DNA from: Bradyrhizobium diazoefficiens
GTDB lineage: Bacteria; Pseudomonadota; Alphaproteobacteria; Rhizobiales; Xanthobacteraceae
Assembly (NCBI RefSeq): GCF_016616235.1
Contig: NZ_CP067100.1
Location: 2,229,001 to 2,293,000, forward strand
Direction: 5' to 3'
Length of the DNA stretch: 64,000 nucleotides
In this document: one piece after another, positions 46,492-55,227 of the stretch
Layout: each line of letters begins with the position of its first letter
Position numbering within the stretch: the first letter of the stretch is position 1
Made by a program: the position numbers and the translations under genes
The notes under the pieces: model-generated
Database searches by the model: none
Seen by the model: only the letters and a program-made list of their open reading frames with translations
Told to the model about the DNA's origin: nothing

Positions 46492-47154
46492 TCAGCGCTT
46501 CCTGGCGGGCTTTTTCGCCGCAGGCGCAGGTGCTGCAGCCGGGCGCGCTGGCGTCTCGTCGGGCACCTTTGCAAGGGTCAGGATTTGCAGCTGGCCGTTC
46601 ACGGCGGAGGTCGGCTTGGCCCGGTCGAGCATCTGCTCCTCGCCGAGGCCGATCGGATGCAGCCGCTTGGTCGAGATCTTGAACGTGTTCACCAGCACGT
46701 CGCGGATCGCGTCAGCGCGACGCTGGCTCAGGATCGCGTTGGCCTCGCGCGTCTTGGTGTTGGTCTCGACGTGGCCGACGATCAGGAAGGTGTAGGGCAG
46801 CAGCGAGGAATGAACCAGCGCATCGGCGATGCGTCCGACGGTCTGGTAGGACGCCGGCTGAATGATCGGCGTGTCGGCGTCGAACTGGATCTGCGCGTTG
46901 AAGGCGGGCAGCCTGGCGAGATCGGGCGCGATCAGCGGCCGGTTCACCGGACCGGGATCGTTCTTGATCCTGGCCTTGGCGCGCTCCATCACCTGCTGCT
47001 TCAGCGCCGGGAGATCGACCTCCGGGGCCTCTTCGAAATGGTTGAGCTTGGCGACGATGTCGTCGCGGGTCGGCGCCGCCGCCGTCTGCGCAGCGGCTGC
47101 GCCCGCGAGCAGGACAAGCCCAAGCGTGATGGCAATTCCGGACGCGCGCATCAT
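46492..47154 (-). CDS. OmpA-family peptidoglycan-associated protein
   Basis: A 220-residue exported protein. A signal peptide ends AGAAAAQTA. The C-terminal half contains the OmpA-like motif region FLIVGHVETNTKTREANAIL and SQRRADAIRDVL, which in this family binds diaminopimelate in peptidoglycan. A Pro/Ala/Lys-rich tail (KKPARKR) follows. The ATG at 47154 overlaps the TGA of the Cys-rich gene upstream (ATGA), so the two are coupled. The upstream frame extension to 47436 belongs to that other gene's antiframe and is rejected. Confidence 0.82.
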   Translation of the reverse strand: MMRASGIAITLGLVLLAGAAAAQTAAAPTRDDIVAKLNHFEEAPEVDLPALKQQVMERAKARIKNDPGPVNRPLIAPDLARLPAFNAQIQFDADTPIIQPASYQTVGRIADALVHSSLLPYTFLIVGHVETNTKTREANAILSQRRADAIRDVLVNTFKISTKRLHPIGLGEEQMLDRAKPTSAVNGQLQILTLAKVPDETPARPAAAPAPAAKKPARKR

Positions 47155-47567
47155 CGATACCCCGCGTCGTCGACGGCCTTCAGGCAATTGTTGCTGATGC
47201 CCTTGGGCGTCGAGACCAGGCAGGGGACCGACTTGCTGGTCTCCTTGGTCGAGCCGCCGCAGACCTTGACGATCTCGCGCTGGCAGGCGTTCGCCACCGA
47301 GATGCGCGCGGCGATGCGCTTCTGGATGGCGTCGAAGGCGCCGAGATAGTCGCTCGCGCATTGCGGCGACAGCACGTCGCGGTTGCGCGACAGGCATTCC
47401 TTGAGGCGGGTCGAGTCCGGGTTGACGCCGCGGCAATTGGCGACGATTTCCGCCCCGCAGCTTTTGGCCAGCAGCCCGATCGAATCGCCAAAGCTCATGG
47501 TCTCCGCCGCCGCAAGCGACGGCATAACCAATGCCAGCACGATCGATGTGATGGAGCCCCGGACCAT
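47151..47567 (-). CDS. secreted cysteine-rich protein (GLG1-type repeat)
   Basis: A 138-residue exported protein. A signal peptide ends LAAAETMS. Eight or so spaced cysteines follow (KSCGAEIVANCRGV, LKECLSRN, SPQCASDYL, NACQREIVKVCGGS, VPCLVS, NNCLKAV), resembling the Cys-rich GLG1 pattern found in some bacterial periplasmic proteins. The ATG at 47567 is preferred over a TTG at 47603 because it gives a clean signal peptide. It is translationally coupled to the OmpA-like gene. Function unknown. Confidence 0.75.
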   Translation of the reverse strand: MVRGSITSIVLALVMPSLAAAETMSFGDSIGLLAKSCGAEIVANCRGVNPDSTRLKECLSRNRDVLSPQCASDYLGAFDAIQKRIAARISVANACQREIVKVCGGSTKETSKSVPCLVSTPKGISNNCLKAVDDAGYR

Positions 47568-47655
47568 GAGGTTATCTGATACGGGGAAGTTTGCGATGGT
47601 CAAGGGGCGTTCGGACCGGAACAGTCGAAGGCCCGGCGCGTGCGGCCAACCGTCC

Positions 47656-47946
47656 TCACCCCGTCGCGTCGGCGAGGGGCGGCCATTCGATCAGGACGGC
47701 CGTATGGTTCCTGAGATCGTCGGCAAACTCCGGATCGGCCTTGAGATCGTCCAGCGTCCGCGGCGGCGGAAGCTGGCGGCCGTCCTCGGCGAGGTCCTTG
47801 GCGTAGAGCGCGAGTGCCTCGGGGGCATTCTCCAGCGCCTCGTCGATATCGTCGCCGCCGGAGATGCAGCCGGGGAGATCGGGGAACCACAGGCCCACGG
47901 CCCCTTCCGGGCCGCCGTCCTCGATGATGGCGACGTAGTGAGGCAT
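47656..47946 (-). CDS. HicB-like antitoxin domain protein, no HicA partner seen
   Basis: A 96-residue protein with the HicB-type degenerate RNase H fold: MPHYVAIIEDGG, then VGLWFPDLPGCISGGDDIDEAL, then ENAPEALALYAKDL. HicB neutralises the HicA mRNA nuclease, but no small HicA-like gene lies next to it. The gene starts eight bases after the uvrD stop, with GTGAGGCC before its ATG, so it is probably cotranscribed with uvrD. It may be an orphan antitoxin or a HicB-like regulator. Confidence 0.8.
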   Translation of the reverse strand: MPHYVAIIEDGGPEGAVGLWFPDLPGCISGGDDIDEALENAPEALALYAKDLAEDGRQLPPPRTLDDLKADPEFADDLRNHTAVLIEWPPLADATG

Positions 47947-47953
47947 GTCGGCC

Positions 47954-50596
47954 TCACGCCCGCTGCACAAAGCTGTCCACGACCTTCTTCTCGCCGGCCT
48001 TGTCGAAGGCGATGGTGAGCTTGTTGCCGTCGATCTTGGTGACGCGGCCGTAGCCGAATTTCTGGTGGAAGACGCGGTCTTCGAGCGAGAATTCGGACGT
48101 CGTGCCGGTGGATTTGGCGACCAGCTCGCCCTCGATCGTCATCGGCCCACGCCGGCGCGAGGAGAAGCTGCCGAAATCGGGGCCGGCCGATGAGGCGGAC
48201 GAGAACGTCGCGGCCTCTTCCTCGAAGCCGCCGTGGCTGCCGCCGCCATTGCGGCCGCCGCCGCGGTTGCGGTTGGCCTGGGCGCGCTGCCAGCCCGGCG
48301 TCGAATAGCTGGAGCCGAACGCTTCCATGTCGTCGAAGCGCGAGGCGCCGTAGCCGCCGGTGCCGCCCCAGGCCGAGCCACCCTTGGATTCCGTGATCTC
48401 GACGTTGGCCGCCGGCAATTCGTCGAGGAAGCGCGACGGGATCGTGGTCGACCAGGTGCCGTGGATGCGGCGGTTGGTGGCGAAATAGATCATGGCGCGG
48501 CGGCGGGCGCGGGTGAGGCCGACATGGCCGAGCCGGCGCTCTTCTTCGAGACCGGCGCGGCCCTGTTCGTCCAGCGTGCGCTGGCTCGGGAACAGGCCTT
48601 CCTCCCAGCCCGGCAGGAACACGTTGTCGAATTCGAGGCCCTTGGCCGAGTGCAGCGTCATCAGCGACACCGCGTCGTCCTCGGCGCCGCCCTCGCGGTC
48701 CATCACCAGCGAGATGTGCTCCAAAAACCCCTGCAGGTTCTCGAACTCCTCCATCGAGCGCACCAGCTCCTTGAGGTTCTCCAGCCGGCCCGCGGCGTCC
48801 GCCGAGCGGTCCTTCTGCCACATCTCGGTATAGCCGCTCTCGTCGAGCACGATCTGGGCGAGATCGGTATGGGAGGTGACCTCGCGCTGGGCGCGCCAGC
48901 GGTCGAACTGGGCGACGACGTCGCGCAAGGATCCGCGCGCCTTCGGCTTCAGCTCGTCGGTCTCGACCACGGCGCGCGCCGCCTCGAACAGCGGAATGCG
49001 GCGGTTGCGGGCGTGGTCGTGCAGCATCTGCACGGTGGCATCGCCGAGGCCGCGCTTGGGCACGTTGACGATGCGCTCGAAGGCGAGATCGTCGGCCGGC
49101 GAATTGATGACGCGCAGGTAAGCCAGCGCATCGCGGATCTCGGCGCGCTCATAGAAGCGCGGGCCGCCGATGACGCGATAGGGCAGGCCGAGCGTGACGA
49201 AACGGTCTTCGAACTCGCGCATCTGATAGGAGGCGCGCACGAGAATGGCGATCTCGTTCAGCTTCTCGCCCTGGCGCTGCAGCTGCTCGATCTCCTCGCC
49301 GATGCCGCGGGCTTCCTCTTCCGAATCCCAGGAGCCCGTGACCGTGACTTTCTCGCCGTCCTGGTCCTCGGTGCGCAGCGTCTTGCCGAGCCGGCCTTCA
49401 TTATGCGCGATCAGATGCGAGGCGGCGGCGAGGATGTGGCCGGTGGAGCGGTAGTTGCGCTCGAGCCGGATCACCTTGGCGCCGGGAAAATCGTGCTCGA
49501 AGCGCAGGATGTTGTCGACCTCGGCCCCGCGCCAGCCATAGATCGATTGGTCGTCGTCGCCGACGCAGCAGATGTTTTTGACGTGGGCTTTCTGCTCCCT
49601 CGCCCCGCTTGCGGGGTCGCGACGAGCTTCGCTCGCGCTGAGAGGGTCGGGGTGAGGGGGACTCTCCACGAGTTCGGTGCTCGGAGAGTCCCCCTCACCC
49701 GCCGCGCTCTGGCCCGCAATTGCGCTGCCGAGCGCGTCGGCCTCTCCCCGCAGGCGGGGAGAGGCGAAGGAAGGAGACGCCGGCGCCTGCGACAGCAGCC
49801 GCAGCCACAGATATTGCGCGACGTTGGTGTCCTGATATTCGTCGACCAGGATGAATTTGAAGCGCTGCTGGTACTGCCGCAAAATATCCGGGTGCTCGCG
49901 GAAGATGCGGATGTTCTCCAGCAGCAGATCGCCGAAATCGGCGGCGTTCAAAATCTTCAGCCGCTCCTGGTAGCTCGCATAGAGCTTGCCGCCCTTGCCG
50001 TTGGCGAAGACGGCGGCTTCACCTGATGGCACCTGCGACGGCGTCAGGCCACGGTTCTTCCAGCCGTCGATCAGGCCGGCCAGCATGCGCGCCGGCCAGC
50101 GCTTGTCGTCGATGTTCTCGGCCTGGAGCAACTGCTTCAGCAGCCGGACCTGGTCGTCAACATCGAGCACGGTGAAGTTCGACTTGAGCTGCGCCAGCTC
50201 GGCGTGGAAGCGCAGGATGCGGCCGCCGATGGAGTGGAAGGTGCCGAGCCACGGCATGCCTTCGACCGCGTGGCCGAGCATCTGGCCGAGCCGGTGCTTC
50301 ATCTCGCGCGCGGCCTTATTGGTGAAGGTCACCGACAGGATCTCGGCGGGACGGGCGCGGCCCTGGCTCAGGATATGGGCGATGCGCGTGGTCAGCACGC
50401 GCGTCTTGCCGGTGCCGGCGCCGGCCAGCACCAGCACCGGGCCGTCCAGCGTCTCCACCGCCTCGCGCTGCTCCGGATTGAGACCGGAGAGATATTTCGG
50501 GCCCACCGAGGCGCGCGCACGCGCGGCGATGCCGCCGGCGGCGGGCTGGTGGTCGGGAACGCTGGTGATCTTGCTCGGCTTGGTCATGCGAATCAT
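47954..50596 (-). CDS. uvrD: ATP-dependent DNA helicase UvrD/PcrA, with in-frame repeat insertion
   Basis: Superfamily 1A helicase for mismatch and excision repair, 880 residues. Motif I is LAGAGTGKTRVLT, motif II ILVDEYQDTN, motif III ICCVGDDDQSIYGWRG, and later motifs include LTRARRRAMIYFATN. Between motifs II and III the protein carries about 63 extra residues (ASPSFASPRLRGEADALG to DPASGAREQ, bases 49597-49785). Those bases are a palindromic repeat, and E. coli UvrD has only a few residues at that place. A Gly/Asn/Arg-rich linker precedes the C-terminal domain. Start 50596 is favoured by GGGG upstream; 50587 is possible. Confidence 0.93.
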   Translation of the reverse strand: MIRMTKPSKITSVPDHQPAAGGIAARARASVGPKYLSGLNPEQREAVETLDGPVLVLAGAGTGKTRVLTTRIAHILSQGRARPAEILSVTFTNKAAREMKHRLGQMLGHAVEGMPWLGTFHSIGGRILRFHAELAQLKSNFTVLDVDDQVRLLKQLLQAENIDDKRWPARMLAGLIDGWKNRGLTPSQVPSGEAAVFANGKGGKLYASYQERLKILNAADFGDLLLENIRIFREHPDILRQYQQRFKFILVDEYQDTNVAQYLWLRLLSQAPASPSFASPRLRGEADALGSAIAGQSAAGEGDSPSTELVESPPHPDPLSASEARRDPASGAREQKAHVKNICCVGDDDQSIYGWRGAEVDNILRFEHDFPGAKVIRLERNYRSTGHILAAASHLIAHNEGRLGKTLRTEDQDGEKVTVTGSWDSEEEARGIGEEIEQLQRQGEKLNEIAILVRASYQMREFEDRFVTLGLPYRVIGGPRFYERAEIRDALAYLRVINSPADDLAFERIVNVPKRGLGDATVQMLHDHARNRRIPLFEAARAVVETDELKPKARGSLRDVVAQFDRWRAQREVTSHTDLAQIVLDESGYTEMWQKDRSADAAGRLENLKELVRSMEEFENLQGFLEHISLVMDREGGAEDDAVSLMTLHSAKGLEFDNVFLPGWEEGLFPSQRTLDEQGRAGLEEERRLGHVGLTRARRRAMIYFATNRRIHGTWSTTIPSRFLDELPAANVEITESKGGSAWGGTGGYGASRFDDMEAFGSSYSTPGWQRAQANRNRGGGRNGGGSHGGFEEEAATFSSASSAGPDFGSFSSRRRGPMTIEGELVAKSTGTTSEFSLEDRVFHQKFGYGRVTKIDGNKLTIAFDKAGEKKVVDSFVQRA
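49597..49775. repeat. palindromic repeat element inside the uvrD coding sequence
   Basis: About 180 bp of nested inverted repeats: CCCCGC-TT-GCGGGG at the left, then arms GTGAGGGGGACTCTCC (49652-49667) and GGAGAGTCCCCCTCAC (49683-49698) with a 15-base loop, then CCTCTCCCCGC (49741-49751) and GCGGGGAGAGG (49754-49764). Its right end resembles the intergenic element split by the IS at 55228. Open in the uvrD frame throughout. Confidence 0.85.
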
Positions 50597-50834
50597 TTGG
50601 CCCCACGATGGCACCGCGGGGTGACGGGAGGGAGCCTTCTTAACAGGGATTGCTGCCTATATGGGGCGGCGGGGCGGGTTTTCCACGTACGCGGCAGGCC
50701 GATTTGTTCCCGGAAGCCGCGTTAATTCCGTCCGGCGTATTCCGGAACCTTCGTTTCCGCGTCGAGATTGTCTCGACAGGTGGCGCGGCCAGGCCGCGCT
50801 AGATGCAGACAGACATCAAGACGAGGGTTTGACC

Positions 50835-51008
50835 ATGCTAGGCTGGGTTGTGACGTTTCTGGTTATCGCGCTGATCGCGGGTATCCTTGGTTTTGGCGGC
50901 ATCGCCGGCGCTTCGGTCGAGATCGCCAAGATCATCTTCTTCATCGCGGTCGTTCTGTTCCTGGTCTCGGCCGTGGTCGGATTGGCGCGCGGGCGCAACA
51001 GAATATAG
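50835..51008 (+). CDS. small membrane protein, DUF1328/YtjA-like (57 aa)
   Basis: A 57-residue membrane peptide with two hydrophobic helices: [20 protein letters not shown] and [18 protein letters not shown]. It ends in a basic GRNRI. The pattern [20 protein letters not shown] is the DUF1328 signature. Such genes are often stress-induced in proteobacteria; function is unknown. The start is supported by CGAGGG eight bases upstream. It stands alone after the uvrD promoter region, and a family C repeat follows it at 51017. Confidence 0.85.
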   Translation: MLGWVVTFLVIALIAGILGFGGIAGASVEIAKIIFFIAVVLFLVSAVVGLARGRNRI

Positions 51009-51016
51009 CGCCGTTA

Positions 51017-51121
51017 TCCTCATGATGAGGAGCGCGGAACGCGCGTCTCGAACCACGAAGGCCCGACTGTCGCCTGACATCCTTCGAGACGCCCGCTTCG
51101 CGAGCTCCTCAGGACGAGGGG
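51017..51121. repeat. palindromic intergenic repeat, family C copy 1
   Basis: About 105 bp from TCCTCATGATGAGGAGCGCG to CCTCAGGACGAGGGG, with GCGTCTCGAA and CCTTCGAGACGC as complementary inner blocks. It lies between the DUF1328 gene and the convergent thioesterase gene. A longer relative is at 62388-62521. Confidence 0.75.
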
Positions 51122-51139
51122 TTAGAGAGGGCCGCTGAG

Positions 51140-51646
51140 CTACCGCTTCGAGGGCATCGCCACGTTCCGGCCGATGCCCACGGGCCGCGGCACGGCACTG
51201 TGAGCCTTGACCACGCTGGCGATGCGTTCGCGAATATCCGGCGGAAACGCTGCCACCTTGCGCGAGCCCATATCGATGTGGAGCGACATGTTCTCCGAGG
51301 TCGCCGACAGCCAACCCTCGGCGGCGTGCCGCAGCTCCTCGAACGTGTGCAGCCTTTTGTCGTCGGCCTCCAGCAGCCAGACCGACACCTGCACGGGATC
51401 GCCGAGATGGATCTCGCGCAGATAGCGCACATGGCATTCGGCGGTGAAGGTCGAGCCGCCTCGCTCCTTCATATAAGTGGGCCCGATCCCGAGCTGCAGC
51501 CACATCTGGTCGATCGCGCGGTCGAACATCACGTTGTAATAGGCCATGTTGAGATGGCCGTTATAGTCGATCCATTGCGGCTCGATCTGCATGATCGAAG
51601 AGCGGAACGGCTCGGCCTTGGGCGCTGAAGCGGCGGTGTCCGACAT
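51140..51646 (-). CDS. hotdog-fold thioesterase (4HBT type)
   Basis: A 168-residue single hotdog-domain thioesterase, probably hydrolysing acyl-CoA. The family active-site stretch is QWIDYNGHLNMAYYNVMFD, whose aspartate is the expected catalytic residue. The rest has FTAECHVRYLREIHLGDPV and WLSATSENMSLHIDMG. It is divergent from the FAD oxidase at 51732. The true acyl substrate is unknown; carnitine-dehydrogenase-associated thioesterases and other 4HBT members share this sequence type. Confidence 0.82.
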   Translation of the reverse strand: MSDTAASAPKAEPFRSSIMQIEPQWIDYNGHLNMAYYNVMFDRAIDQMWLQLGIGPTYMKERGGSTFTAECHVRYLREIHLGDPVQVSVWLLEADDKRLHTFEELRHAAEGWLSATSENMSLHIDMGSRKVAAFPPDIRERIASVVKAHSAVPRPVGIGRNVAMPSKR

Positions 51647-51731
51647 GTGTCCTTCCAGCTATGCGTCCGGTCGCTTGACTTAACCGGCTTTATGTCCTTT
51701 GCCACGGTTTCTTCTGTCGGGAGGAAAGTCC

Positions 51732-53156
51732 GTGGGCACGACCATCACCAATAATCCGCCGAGGCCGGCGCCGAAAGCCCTCGCGAGCGCATTGGAGCAG
51801 CTTGCCGCCCGCTTCGGCAACCGCCTCATCACCTCGCAGGCCGTCCGCGAGCAGCACGGCCATACCACCACATGGATTCCCAACCAGCCGCCGGATGGCG
51901 TGGTGATGGCGCAGGAGACCGCCGACATCCAGGACGTGGTGCGGATCTGCGCCAAGAACCGCGTGCCTGTGATTGCCTTCGGCACCGGCACCTCGCTGGA
52001 GGGGCAGGTCAACGCACCCGCCGGCGGCATCTCGATCGACTTGCGTGACATGAACAAGGTGCTCGCGGTGCATGCCGAGGACCTCGACTGCGTGATCCAA
52101 CCCGGCGTCACCCGCAAGGCGCTCAACGAGCACCTGCGCGACCAGGGCCTGTTCTTCCCGATCGATCCCGGCGCCGACGCCTCGCTCGGCGGCATGGCCT
52201 CGACGCGCGCCTCCGGCACCAACGCGGTGCGCTACGGCACCATGCGCGACAGCGTGCTGGCGCTGAAGGTGGTGCGCGGCGACGGCGAGATCATCACGAC
52301 CGGCACGCGCGCCAAGAAATCATCCGCGGGCTACGACCTGACGCATCTGTTCATCGGCGCTGAAGGCACGCTCGGCATCATTTCCGAGCTGACCATTCGC
52401 CTGCGCGGCATCCCCGAGACGATCGCCGCCGGCGCGGTGTCGTTCGAGACCGTCCACGGGGCATGTCAGGCCGTGATCCTGGCGATCCAGACCGGCATTC
52501 CAGTGGCGCGCATCGAGCTGCTCAACGCTGCACAGGTGAAGGCCTGCAACGCTTATTCGAAGCTGACGCTGCCGGAGACGCCGCTGCTGCTGATGGAATT
52601 CCACGGCAGCGAGATCGAGGTCGCCGAGCAGTCCAAGGCGTTCGGCGAGATCGCCAGGGATTGCGGCGGCGGCGATTTCTCCTGGACCACCAAGCCCGAG
52701 GATCGCACCAAGCTGTGGCAGGCGCGGCACGATGCCTACTGGTCGGTCAAGGCGCTGCGCCCTGGTGATAGCATCGGCGTGGTTGCGACCGACGTCTGCG
52801 TGCCGATCTCGCGCCTTGCCGATTGCGTCGGCGAGACCGAGGAAGACCTCAAGCGTCTCAATCTGTTGTCGCCGATCGTCGGCCATGTCGGCGACGGCAA
52901 TTTCCACTGCTCGCTGGTCTGCGACACCAGCGATGCCGACGAGATGGCGCGCGGCGAGGAGTTCATGCATCGCCTGGTCGAGCGCGCGCAGGCCATGGAC
53001 GGCACCTGCACCGGCGAGCACGGCATCGGCCAGGGCAAGCAGAAATATCTGAAGGCGGAGCTCGGCTCCGAGGCGATCGAGGCGATGCGCGCGCTGAAGC
53101 AGGCGCTCGATCCGCTCAATATCCTCAACCCCGGCAAGATCGTGCCGGAGGGCTAA
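51732..53156 (+). CDS. FAD-binding oxidase, D-lactate dehydrogenase (cytochrome)/GlcD type
   Basis: Membrane-linked flavoprotein of 474 residues that probably oxidises D-lactate or a related 2-hydroxyacid. The FAD-binding PCMH domain includes VIAFGTGTSLEGQVNAPAGG and FPIDPGADASLGGMASTRAS. The C-terminal domain has GHVGDGNFHC and GTCTGEHGIGQGK, which hold metal and substrate ligands. The layout matches LDHD/Dld2 rather than true GlcD. A TTG at 51699 opens the frame; the GTG at 51732 is chosen because GGGAGG lies about eight bases upstream. Confidence 0.9.
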   Translation: MGTTITNNPPRPAPKALASALEQLAARFGNRLITSQAVREQHGHTTTWIPNQPPDGVVMAQETADIQDVVRICAKNRVPVIAFGTGTSLEGQVNAPAGGISIDLRDMNKVLAVHAEDLDCVIQPGVTRKALNEHLRDQGLFFPIDPGADASLGGMASTRASGTNAVRYGTMRDSVLALKVVRGDGEIITTGTRAKKSSAGYDLTHLFIGAEGTLGIISELTIRLRGIPETIAAGAVSFETVHGACQAVILAIQTGIPVARIELLNAAQVKACNAYSKLTLPETPLLLMEFHGSEIEVAEQSKAFGEIARDCGGGDFSWTTKPEDRTKLWQARHDAYWSVKALRPGDSIGVVATDVCVPISRLADCVGETEEDLKRLNLLSPIVGHVGDGNFHCSLVCDTSDADEMARGEEFMHRLVERAQAMDGTCTGEHGIGQGKQKYLKAELGSEAIEAMRALKQALDPLNILNPGKIVPEG

Positions 53157-53262
53157 CGCGCGGCTTGCTGCGTCGCGGCTGCGGGAACTTTTGGCAATCA
53201 GGCCGGTTCCAATTCCCGTCGATTCCGATGCCTTTAATGGCGCGGCTCTGCGGGAGGATGCC

Positions 53263-54600
53263 ATGTTGCGACCGGTCATTGGAATTGCCGCGATGGCGCT
53301 TGCCTGCGTGCTGACGGGCGCGGCTCTGGGCAAGGGCGGACACGGTGGCGGCCATGGCGGTGGACATGGTGGCGGTGGACATGGTGGCGGCCACCATGGC
53401 GGCGGGCATCATGGTGGTGGGCATTACGGTGGCGGCCATTTTGGCGGTCATGGCTTCGGCCACGCCCATGGCGGCTCGCATCGTGGCGGGGTCCGCTTTG
53501 CGACAGCGGCTCGACATGGCGGTCCGAACTTCGGTCAGATCCGCAATGCGGCGGTCCGGCCTGCGCATTTCCGCAACGCGCTCAATCTGCATTCCAGCGC
53601 CTTCCGCAACGGCCGTCTGATCGGCAATCCGGCGGCGCGCGCCCAGATCGCGGCGGCCGCCGCACTCGCCGGCTGGCATGGCGCCAGCAGCGGATGGTGG
53701 CAGCATGCAGGCGGCGGTTATGGCTGGGTCGGACCGCTGTTCTGGCCGTTCGCCTACAACGATCTCTATGACTACACGATCTGGGGCGACGGTCTCGGCT
53801 TCTGGGGCTATGGCTATCCGGACATCTATGCCGGCATCTTCGGGCCCTATGGCTATGATGGTCTGGCGGCCTATCTGCCGCAGCGACCGCAGGGACGCCG
53901 GCATGCGCGCGGTGTTGCACTGGATCAGCTTTGCGGCAGCGATCGCCGCGAAATCGTCGGCCTGCCGATCGACCAGATCGCCGCCGCGGTGCAGCCGGGC
54001 GAGGCGCAAGGCGCAAGCCTCGACGAGCTCGGCAACGCGTCGATCCAGGCGGCGGAGCTGATCCGCGCCTCCTGCCCGTCACAGGTCGCAGCGACCGCGC
54101 CCGGTCGTCTGATGGCGATGCAGCAGCGCATCGAGGCGATGGAGAAAGCCGTCGATCTCGTTCACCCCGCACTGGACAAATTCTACGGCTCGCTCACCGA
54201 CGAACAGAAGGCGCGCTTCAATGCGCTGGCCGAGGATCAGCGTCGTGCGACGGCCTCCAGCAACGCCGCGGGATCGCTGGTGCAGAATTGCCATGCGCCG
54301 GCTGCGCTCGATTGGCCGGGCACCGAGATCGAGGCGAGGCTTCACCCCAACGACACCCAGCGCGCCGCGCTGCAGGTGCTTCAGGACACCAGCGCCAAGG
54401 TCAGCGCATCGCTCAAGGCCGCGTGCCAGCCGAGCGACGTGATGACGCCGCCGGCGCGGATGGCCGCGGTGCGCAAGCGGCTCGATGTGATGCTCGACGG
54501 CGTCAAGTCGGTTCGCGCGGCGCTGGAGGATTTCTACGGCACGCTGAATGACGAGCAGAAGGCGCAGTTCGAGGCGATCGGACCGCGTCGGACGTCCTGA
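53263..54600 (+). CDS. secreted Gly/His-rich protein with two LTxxQ-like helical repeats
   Basis: A 445-residue exported protein. A signal peptide (VIGIAAMALACVLTGAALG) is followed by a low-complexity Gly/His tract at about residues 24-70 (repeats of GGHGGG and GHHGGG), which could bind metal. An aromatic segment (WHGASSGWWQHAGGGYGWV) follows, then two similar helical units of about 100 residues. These end FYGSLTDEQKARFNAL and FYGTLNDEQKAQFEAI, like the LTxxQ motif of Spy/CpxP chaperones. ATG 53263 is chosen with GGGAGG five bases before. Role probably periplasmic stress or metal handling; unproven. Confidence 0.75.
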   Translation: MLRPVIGIAAMALACVLTGAALGKGGHGGGHGGGHGGGGHGGGHHGGGHHGGGHYGGGHFGGHGFGHAHGGSHRGGVRFATAARHGGPNFGQIRNAAVRPAHFRNALNLHSSAFRNGRLIGNPAARAQIAAAAALAGWHGASSGWWQHAGGGYGWVGPLFWPFAYNDLYDYTIWGDGLGFWGYGYPDIYAGIFGPYGYDGLAAYLPQRPQGRRHARGVALDQLCGSDRREIVGLPIDQIAAAVQPGEAQGASLDELGNASIQAAELIRASCPSQVAATAPGRLMAMQQRIEAMEKAVDLVHPALDKFYGSLTDEQKARFNALAEDQRRATASSNAAGSLVQNCHAPAALDWPGTEIEARLHPNDTQRAALQVLQDTSAKVSASLKAACQPSDVMTPPARMAAVRKRLDVMLDGVKSVRAALEDFYGTLNDEQKAQFEAIGPRRTS

Positions 54601-54724
54601 TTGCGTCTCGCGAAGCAATGATGGGGCGGAAAAATCGCCTCGCCGATCGCGACGGGGCTCTCTATGATAAGCGCGCCTGAAGCGCGGCGATACGGCGGCT
54701 GGAAGACCGCGGGTGGGTGGGGCG

Positions 54725-55087
54725 ATGAAGTGGTTCGCGAAGCGGAAGCCGGCGGAGATCTGGGACGAGACCATCGAATGGCCGCTCGGCGACATCGAAG
54801 CTGCCGAGCGCATCCGCGCGATCTGTGAGGTCGCGGCCGCGAGTGCCGCAGGTTCCGCGCGCGACGACAAGCGCGACAGCGAGCGCTACGAGCGCGCGGC
54901 CAAGGCCGCAATGGAAATCGCGATGAAGATCTCGGACGATCTGATGCGAGATGACGCGGTCCGCCGCATCGTCGATCTCTGCATGAAGGCGGGCGACCTC
55001 AAGACCGCACAGATCCTGTTTCGCGCGATCCATGCGGCCTGGATCCGTGAAACGGTGCAGCGGGATCATCCGGCGCTCGTTTCATGA
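54725..55087 (+). CDS. hypothetical helical protein (120 aa)
   Basis: Not recognised. It starts MKWFAKRKPAEIWDETIEW and is mostly helical, Ala/Arg/Glu/Asp-rich (AAKAAMEIAMKISDDLMRDD, then RRIVDLCMKAGDLKTAQILF). No signal peptide or membrane helix is seen. The first ATG in frame, with a GGGTGGGG stretch before it, is taken as start; the GTG twelve bases upstream is also in frame. The palindromic repeat split by the IS lies just downstream. Confidence 0.65.
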   Translation: MKWFAKRKPAEIWDETIEWPLGDIEAAERIRAICEVAAASAAGSARDDKRDSERYERAAKAAMEIAMKISDDLMRDDAVRRIVDLCMKAGDLKTAQILFRAIHAAWIRETVQRDHPALVS

Positions 55088-55106
55088 AGCCCGATTGTCA
55101 CCACGA

Positions 55107-55227
55107 GGGAGGTGCGCTCCCTCCCCCGCGCGCGGGGGAGGGCTGGGGAGAGGGTGCTTCCGCGGTTGGACTCCCGAAGAGGAGAGAGCCCTCACCCGCG
55201 CCTTCGGCGCGACCTCTCCCGCAAGCG
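55107..55227. repeat. palindromic repeat, family D, left part (split by the IS)
   Basis: Starts CTCCCTCCCCCGCGCGCGG with its complement GGGGGAGGG, followed by GCGCCTTCGGCGC and CCTCTCCCGCAAGCG. The right part continues at 56430-56465. Without the IS and one copy of CGCAAGCG, the junction becomes a perfect hairpin CCTCTCCCGC-AA-GCGGGAGAGG. It is related to the element inside uvrD. Confidence 0.8.

Noticed and set aside
53330..53480. Possible repeat array or CRISPR
   Set aside because: The short GGH-type codon repeats encode a Gly/His tract inside a secreted protein; there are no constant spacers.
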